Made by a program: the position numbers and the translations under genes | NCBI RefSeq assembly: GCF_019710475.1 | Contig: NZ_JAJFAX010000006.1 | Coordinates: 62,001-126,000, forward strand | Length of the DNA stretch: 64,000 nt | Source: Glycomyces sp. TRM65418 | GTDB taxonomy: Bacteria > Actinomycetota > Actinomycetes > Mycobacteriales > Micromonosporaceae | Direction of reading: 5' to 3' | Shown here: positions 58,837-64,000 of the stretch, piece by piece | Position numbering within the stretch: position 1 is the stretch's first letter | How the letters are laid out: the number at the start of each line of letters is the position of its first letter | The notes under the pieces: generated by a model | The model's database searches: none | Told to the model about the DNA's origin: nothing | The model's input: only the letters and a program-made list of their open reading frames with translations

Positions 58837-59565
58837 ATGGTGACGAGGGCGACGAGCCACTCGACGGACGGGGACACCCGCCGCCGAGTGACCCGCCTGC
58901 TGCTCGAACGCGGCCACGCCACGGCCGCCGAACTCGCGCACGACCTCGGCATCACCGCCACCGCCACCCGCCGCCATCTCGACGTGATGGAAGCCGAAGG
59001 CCAGGTCGAGACCCGTGTGGTCAAGACCGCCGGCCGCGGGAGGCCCGCCAAGAGCTACCAGCTCACGCCAGCCGCCCGCACCAACTTCGGCCACACCTAC
59101 GACGACCTGGCGATGGAGGCGCTGCGCTGGATCCGCCGCTTCGAAGGCGAGGACGCCGTGGGCGGCTTCGCCGCCGAGCAGGTCGCGCGCCTGGAGTCCC
59201 GATGCCGGGCCGCCATGGACGCGGTCGACTCGGACGACCCGATGGCCCGCGCCCAGGCGCTGGCGACCGCCATGTCCGGCGAGGGCTACGTCGCCACGGC
59301 GTCGGTCATCGCCTCCGGCGGGCAGATCTGCCAGCACCACTGCCCGGTGGCGGGCGTGGCCGCGGAGTTCCCGCAGCTGTGCGAGGCGGAGACGCGGGTG
59401 ATCAGCCGCCTGCTGGGCGTCCACGTCCAGCGCCTGGCGACGATCGCCAACGGGGACGGGGTGTGCACCACCCACGTGCCCGGCAAGAGCGGCCACAGGG
59501 CCGCGGGCGCCGACGGTGGAAGCGGACCGGTACCGCTGCCCGACCCCGAACGCGCAGACCGATAA
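58837..59565 (+). CDS. sufR: Iron-sulfur cluster-sensing repressor SufR
   Basis: 242 residues from ATG 58837. Winged helix-turn-helix ('RRRVTRLLLERGHATAAELAHDLGITATATRRHLDVME') in part: AAELAHDLGITATATRRHL; then an effector domain whose cluster ligands are visible as C165, C169, C182 and C210 ('QICQHHC', 'LCEAE', 'VCTTH'). SufR with a bound cluster represses the suf operon that follows 27 nt downstream. Confidence 0.93.
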   Translation: MVTRATSHSTDGDTRRRVTRLLLERGHATAAELAHDLGITATATRRHLDVMEAEGQVETRVVKTAGRGRPAKSYQLTPAARTNFGHTYDDLAMEALRWIRRFEGEDAVGGFAAEQVARLESRCRAAMDAVDSDDPMARAQALATAMSGEGYVATASVIASGGQICQHHCPVAGVAAEFPQLCEAETRVISRLLGVHVQRLATIANGDGVCTTHVPGKSGHRAAGADGGSGPVPLPDPERADR

Positions 59566-59592
59566 CCCGACAGGTCAAAGGTGAGACTTGAG

Positions 59593-61026
59593 ATGACCGA
59601 CACGCAGAAGAGCGCACCGCTCAGCCAGGACGAGGCTCTGGCCTCGCTGGGTCAGTACGAGTACGGCTGGGCCGACTCCGACGTCGCCGGCGCCAACGCG
59701 CGGCGCGGACTGACCGAGGAGGTCGTCCGCGACATCTCCGCGCGCAAGGGCGAGCCCGAATGGATGCTCGACATGCGCCTGAAGGGCCTCAAGCTCTTCG
59801 GCCGCAAGCCGATGCCGAACTGGGGCGCCGACCTGTCGGGCATCGACTTCGACAACATCAAGTACTACGTCGAGGCGTCCGAGAAGCAGGCCGAGTCCTG
59901 GGAGGACCTGCCCGAGGACATCAAGAAGACCTACGACAAGCTGGGCATCCCCGAGGCCGAGCGCCAGCAGCTCGTCTCCGGCGTCGCCGCCCAGTACGAG
60001 TCGACGGTGCTCTACCACTCCATCCGCGAGGACCTGGAGCAGCAGGGCGTCATCTTCATGGACACCGACACGGGCCTGCGCGAGCACCCGGAGATCTTCA
60101 AGGAGTACTTCGGCTCCGTGATCCCGGTGGGCGACAACAAGTTCGCTGCGCTGAACACCTCCGTGTGGTCCGGCGGCTCGTTCATCTACGTGCCCAAGGG
60201 CGTCCACGTCGACATCCCGCTCCAGGCCTACTTCCGGATCAACACCGAGAACATGGGCCAGTTCGAGCGCACGCTGATCATCGCCGACGAGGGCTCGTTC
60301 GTGCACTACATCGAGGGCTGCACCGCCCCGGTGTACTCCTCGGACTCGCTGCACTCCGCGGTCGTGGAGATCGTCGTCAAGAAGGACGCCCGCGTTCGCT
60401 ACACGACCATCCAGAACTGGTCGAACAACGTCTACAACCTGGTCACCAAGCGCGCGATCGCCGAGCAGGGCGCGACCATGGAATGGGTCGACGGCAACCT
60501 CGGCTCCAAGGTCACCATGAAGTACCCGGCCGTGGTCATGGTCGGCGAGCACGCCAAGGGCGAGGTCCTGTCCGTCGCCATGGCGGGCGAGGGCCAGCAC
60601 CAGGACACGGGCGCGAAGATGACCCACGCCGCGCCGCACACGTCCTCGACGATCGTCTCCAAGTCGATCTCCCGCGGCGGCGGGCGCACCTCGTACCGCG
60701 GCCTCGTGAAGGTCGACGAGGGCTCGCACCACTCGCGGTCCACGGTCAAGTGCGACGCGCTGCTGGTCGACACCATCTCGCGCTCGGACACGTACCCCTA
60801 CGTCGACATCCGCGAGGACGACGTCGACATGGGCCACGAGGCCACGGTCTCCAAGATCGGCGAGGACCAGATGTTCTACCTCATGAGCCGGGGCCTCACC
60901 GAGGACGAGGCGGCGGCCATGATCGTGCGCGGCTTCATCGAGCCCATCGCCAAGGAGCTCCCGATGGAGTACGCCCTGGAACTGAACCGACTCATCGAAC
61001 TCCAGATGGAAGGCGCCGTCGGTTAA
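59593..61026 (+). CDS. sufB: Fe-S cluster assembly scaffold SufB
   Basis: 477 residues from ATG 59593 (a GTG at 59581 overlaps the AAAGGTGA ribosome-binding site). '[19 protein letters not shown]', '[25 protein letters not shown]', '[24 protein letters not shown]' with the conserved Cys, and '[25 protein letters not shown]'. Scaffold of the SufBC2D complex. Confidence 0.96.
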   Translation: MTDTQKSAPLSQDEALASLGQYEYGWADSDVAGANARRGLTEEVVRDISARKGEPEWMLDMRLKGLKLFGRKPMPNWGADLSGIDFDNIKYYVEASEKQAESWEDLPEDIKKTYDKLGIPEAERQQLVSGVAAQYESTVLYHSIREDLEQQGVIFMDTDTGLREHPEIFKEYFGSVIPVGDNKFAALNTSVWSGGSFIYVPKGVHVDIPLQAYFRINTENMGQFERTLIIADEGSFVHYIEGCTAPVYSSDSLHSAVVEIVVKKDARVRYTTIQNWSNNVYNLVTKRAIAEQGATMEWVDGNLGSKVTMKYPAVVMVGEHAKGEVLSVAMAGEGQHQDTGAKMTHAAPHTSSTIVSKSISRGGGRTSYRGLVKVDEGSHHSRSTVKCDALLVDTISRSDTYPYVDIREDDVDMGHEATVSKIGEDQMFYLMSRGLTEDEAAAMIVRGFIEPIAKELPMEYALELNRLIELQMEGAVG

Positions 61027-61062
61027 CCGGCCAGGCGCTAGGACAAGGAAACCAGAGATTTC

Positions 61063-62286
61063 ATGAGCATCGAATTGGCGACCGCCAAGCCGCACACGCA
61101 CGGCGTCGGCGAAGTGCCCTCCGAAACCGTGCCCCCGAAGACCAAGTCGCAGCTGCTGCGCTCGTTCGAGCCCGCCGACTTCCCGGCCCTCACCGGCCGG
61201 GAGGAGGACTGGCGCTTCACGCCCATCAAGCGCCTCGCCGGGCTCGCCGACCTCGACACCGCGCCCGCGGTCAAGGCCGCCGAGTACGCCATCCGCGACC
61301 TGCCCGAAGGCGTCACCGCCGACGCGATCGGCAAGGAGGACCAGCGCCTCGGCTCGATCCTCACGCCGTTCGACCGGCCGAGCGCCGTCGCCTGGGCCAA
61401 GAGCGAGAAGGCCCTCCTCGTCTCGGTCGCGCCCGAGGCAGCGGTGTCCGCTCCGGTCTGGATCGACGTGACCGGCGGCGGCCTCGACGGCGCCACCTGG
61501 GCCCACACGTTCATCGAGATCGGCCACCACGCCGACGTCACCATGATCGTGCGGCACACCGGCCTGGCCCGCCTCGGCGACAACGTCGAGATCTCGGTCG
61601 GCGACGGCGCGCACCTGCGCCTGGTCGTCGTCGCCGAATGGGACCGCGAGTCCACGCACGTCGAGCACCAGAAGGCCCGCCTCGGCCGCGACGCCAAGCT
61701 CGACCACGTGGCCGTCACGCTCGGCGGCGACCTGGTCCGCCAGTACCTGTCGGTCGACTACGCCGCCCAGGGCGGCTCCGTCGACGCCTACGGCCTGTAC
61801 TTCGCCGACGCCGGCCAGCACCTGGAGCAGCGCCAGCTCGTGGACCACTCGGTCCCCGACTGCCGCTCCAACGTGAACTACCGCGGCGCGCTCCAGGGCG
61901 AGACCGCCCACACCGTGTGGGTCGGCGACGTCCTCATCCAGGACAAGGCCACCGGCACCGACACGTACGAGATCAACCGCAACCTCGTCCTCTCCGACGG
62001 CGCCCGCGCCGACTCGGTCCCCAACCTGGAGATCGAGACCGGCGAGATCGTCGGCGCCGGCCACGCCTCGACGACCGGCCGCTTCGACGAGGAGCACCTG
62101 TTCTACCTCCAGTCGCGGGGCATCCCCGAGCCGGAGGCCCGCCGCCTGGTCGTCAAGGGCTTCTTCAACGAGGTCCTCCAGAAGGTCCCCGACGCAGGCC
62201 TGCGCGAGGAGCTCACCGAGCTCGTCGTCGCCCGCCTGGATGCGGGAGAGTTCGTGGCCCCCGGGGACATCGAGACGGGTGCCTAG
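61063..62286 (+). CDS. sufD: Fe-S cluster assembly protein SufD
   Basis: 407 residues; AAGGAAA upstream. SufB-like beta-helix: 'VYFADAGQHLEQRQLVDHSVPDCRSNVNYRGAL' type segment (key: QHLEQRQLVDHSVPDC), 'VGDVLIQDKATGTDTYEINRNLVLSDGARADSVPNLEI', then 'GAGHASTTGRFDEEHLFYLQSRGI'. Partner of SufB in SufBC2D. 36 nt after sufB; the stop directly precedes the Rieske gene. Confidence 0.95.
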   Translation: MSIELATAKPHTHGVGEVPSETVPPKTKSQLLRSFEPADFPALTGREEDWRFTPIKRLAGLADLDTAPAVKAAEYAIRDLPEGVTADAIGKEDQRLGSILTPFDRPSAVAWAKSEKALLVSVAPEAAVSAPVWIDVTGGGLDGATWAHTFIEIGHHADVTMIVRHTGLARLGDNVEISVGDGAHLRLVVVAEWDRESTHVEHQKARLGRDAKLDHVAVTLGGDLVRQYLSVDYAAQGGSVDAYGLYFADAGQHLEQRQLVDHSVPDCRSNVNYRGALQGETAHTVWVGDVLIQDKATGTDTYEINRNLVLSDGARADSVPNLEIETGEIVGAGHASTTGRFDEEHLFYLQSRGIPEPEARRLVVKGFFNEVLQKVPDAGLREELTELVVARLDAGEFVAPGDIETGA

Positions 62287-62625
62287 ATGACCGACACCGA
62301 TTTCCTGCGCGTCTGCGCGCTCGACGACCTGCCGGAGTCCCAGCCCATCGCGGCCGACATCCACGGCACGTCGATCGTGCTCGTGCGCAAAGGCGACGAG
62401 GCGTTCGCGCTCTACGACGAGTGCTCCCACGCCGCCGTGGCGCTCTCCGAAGGCGACGTCGAGGACTGCCAGATCGAATGCTGGCTCCACGGCTCGAGCT
62501 TCGACCTGCGCACCGGCAAACCGTCGGGGCCGCCCGCCACCACGCCGGTGGCGACCTACCCGGTCGAAGTCCGAGACGGCGACGTCTTTCTCAGCCTGAA
62601 GCCCAAGACCACCGAAGACTCTTAG
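62287..62625 (+). CDS. Rieske [2Fe-2S] ferredoxin in the suf operon
   Basis: 112 residues, beginning the base after the sufD stop. Rieske ligands are complete: C46-x-H48 ('ECSHAAVAL') and C65-x2-H68 ('ECWLHGSSFDL'). Similar to non-heme dioxygenase ferredoxin subunits, but the actinobacterial suf operon regularly has this gene, so an electron-transfer role in cluster assembly or a cluster-carrier role is likely (inference). Confidence 0.92.
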   Translation: MTDTDFLRVCALDDLPESQPIAADIHGTSIVLVRKGDEAFALYDECSHAAVALSEGDVEDCQIECWLHGSSFDLRTGKPSGPPATTPVATYPVEVRDGDVFLSLKPKTTEDS

Positions 62626-62638
62626 AGGAACACCTGTT

Positions 62639-63400
62639 ATGAGCAAGCTCGAGATCCGCGACCTGCACGTCTCGGTCAACACCGACGAGGGCGCCAAGCC
62701 GATCCTGCACGGGGTCGACCTGACGATCAACTCCGGCGAGACCCACGCCATCATGGGCCCCAACGGCTCCGGCAAGTCGACCCTGGCCTACTCGCTGGCC
62801 GGGCACCCGAAGTACGAGATCACCTCCGGCGAGGTCCTCCTCGACGGCGAGGACGTGCTGGAGATGGCCGTCGACGAGCGCGCCCGCGCCGGCCTGTTCC
62901 TCGCCATGCAGTACCCGGTCGAGATCCCCGGCGTGTCGGTCTCCAACTTCCTGCGCACCGCCAAGACCGCCATCGACGGCGAGGCCCCGAAGCTCCGCAC
63001 CTGGATGAAGGACCTCAAGGGCGCCATGGCCGGCGTGAAGATGGACGAGGCGTTCGTCAACCGCAACGTCAACGAGGGCTTCTCCGGCGGTGAGAAGAAG
63101 CGCCACGAGATCGTCCAGATGGAGCTGCTCAAGCCGAAGATCGCGATCCTCGACGAGACCGACTCCGGCCTCGACGTGGACGCCCTGCGCATCGTCTCCG
63201 AGGGCATCAACCGCGCCAAGGAGACCACGAACTCCGGCGTCCTGCTCATCACCCACTACACGCGCATCCTGCGGTACGTGAAGCCGGACTTCGTCCACGT
63301 CTTCGTCGACGGCCGGATCGCCGAAGAGGGCGGCTCGGAACTCGCCGACAAGCTCGAAGCCGAGGGCTACGAGTCCTACGTCGGCGCGAAGGCCGCCTAG
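62639..63400 (+). CDS. sufC: Fe-S assembly ATPase SufC
   Basis: 253 residues. Soluble ABC ATPase: Walker A GPNGSGKST (40-48), signature GFSGGEKKRHEI, Walker B IAILDETDSGLD, switch His in 'LLITHYTRIL'. Energises SufBC2D. Has AGAGGAACACC upstream. Confidence 0.96.
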   Translation: MSKLEIRDLHVSVNTDEGAKPILHGVDLTINSGETHAIMGPNGSGKSTLAYSLAGHPKYEITSGEVLLDGEDVLEMAVDERARAGLFLAMQYPVEIPGVSVSNFLRTAKTAIDGEAPKLRTWMKDLKGAMAGVKMDEAFVNRNVNEGFSGGEKKRHEIVQMELLKPKIAILDETDSGLDVDALRIVSEGINRAKETTNSGVLLITHYTRILRYVKPDFVHVFVDGRIAEEGGSELADKLEAEGYESYVGAKAA

Positions 63401-63420
63401 CCAACAGGAAGAAGGAGCCC

Positions 63421-64000
63421 GTGGAGGCTGCAAGCAAGCTCGACGTCGAGGCCATCCGCGCCGACTTCCCGATCCTGCAGCGCAAGATCGGGGGCCGGCC
63501 GCTGGCCTACCTCGACTCGGCCGCGACCTCGCAGAAACCGGTCCAGGTCGTGGAGGCCATGCGCCGCTTCACCGACCACTCGAACGCGAACATCTCGCGC
63601 TCGGTCCACACGCTCGGCGCCGAGGCCACCGAGGCGTACGAGGGCGCCCGGGCCAAGGTCGCCGCCTTCATCGGCGCTCCGAGCCCCGACGAGGTCGTGT
63701 TCACCAAGAACTCGACCGAGTCGATCAACCTCGTGGCCTACGCCTTCCAGAACGCCACCATCGACCCCGCCGCCGACCCGCGCTTCAAGCTCGGCCCCGG
63801 CGACGAGGTCGTGGTGACCGAGATGGAGCACCACGCCAACCTCATCCCGTGGCAGCAGCTGTGCCTGCGGACCGGCGCGACGCTCAAGTGGATCGGCATC
63901 ACCGACGCCGGCCGCCTGGACGTCGAGAGCGTCGACGACGTCATCACCGAGCGCTGCAAGGTCGTCTCGTTCGTCCACGTCGCCAACCTGCTCGGCACGG
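63421..64000 (+). CDS. sufS: Cysteine desulfurase SufS, truncated by the window end
   Basis: 193 residues visible from GTG 63421 (AAGAAGGAG upstream). 'PLAYLDSAATSQKPVQVVEAM' in part (YLDSAATSQKP), 'NISRSVHTLGAEATEAYEGAR', 'FTKNSTESINLVAY' and 'VVVTEMEHHANLIPWQ' identify the class II (SufS) fold. The PLP lysine and active-site Cys lie beyond the window. Supplies sulfur to SufB, usually through SufU/SufE. Confidence 0.94.
   Translation, partial: MEAASKLDVEAIRADFPILQRKIGGRPLAYLDSAATSQKPVQVVEAMRRFTDHSNANISRSVHTLGAEATEAYEGARAKVAAFIGAPSPDEVVFTKNSTESINLVAYAFQNATIDPAADPRFKLGPGDEVVVTEMEHHANLIPWQQLCLRTGATLKWIGITDAGRLDVESVDDVITERCKVVSFVHVANLLGT

Noticed and set aside
59575..62775. 1066-codon minus-strand ORF opposite sufB-sufD
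   Set aside because: Antisense shadow of strongly conserved suf genes.

Overview
The window is high-GC DNA with dense, mostly short-gapped genes. The set rbpA, whiA, rapZ-yvcK-whiA, opcA-coupled zwf and SufR-type suf genes marks it as an actinobacterial chromosome, probably a filamentous sporulating lineage. The overall look recalls Glycomyces/Stackebrandtia, but that placement is inference. No rRNA, tRNA, CRISPR array or intact insertion sequence was seen.

Layout. 1-6.2 kb is a housekeeping run (alaS, ruvX, mltG, aroE, DCC protein). 6.2-10.5 kb is an ABC exporter operon with one ATPase and two tandem permease pairs. 10.6-16.8 kb holds a RIO kinase with a leader ORF, uvrC, then rapZ-yvcK-whiA. 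17.1-20.8 kb is gap-pgk-tpiA and secG. 20.8-23.5 kb has an IS5-type transposase scrap, a methyltransferase, a quinone oxidoreductase and rbpA. 23.5-31.7 kb (minus strand) is a complete hexose-phosphate/pentose-phosphate operon, tkt-tal-pgi-zwf-opcA-pgl. 31.9-35.2 kb has ctaB, a small membrane protein, a spermidine-synthase-like protein and a tetR-SMR-SMR drug-efflux operon.

35.3-51.1 kb is the most unusual part: three tandem DUF4132 (MolR/YehI-like) genes, then a MoxR-type AAA+ ATPase, a DUF5682 protein, a VWA/MIDAS protein and a SWIM zinc-finger protein. The last four are chained by 4-nt overlaps. The gene content and order match the uncharacterised yehI-yehL-yehM-yehP-yehQ cluster of E. coli. 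All three DUF4132 genes carry the same promoter signature (TGTCG-N11-TAWGCT), and the third has lost about 365 N-terminal codons while keeping promoter and start.

51.3-57.7 kb is mixed: malic enzyme, ADP-ribosylglycohydrolase, alpha/beta hydrolase, a decayed methyltransferase pseudogene and a secreted GH51 arabinofuranosidase. 57.7-64 kb holds heme A synthase (ctaA) divergent from sufR-sufB-sufD-Rieske-sufC-sufS, with an iron-box-like site between them.

A recurring theme is leaderless transcription: about ten genes have a TANNNT-like hexamer ending 6-8 nt before the start codon and no Shine-Dalgarno. Very long antisense ORFs were ignored as high-GC shadows.
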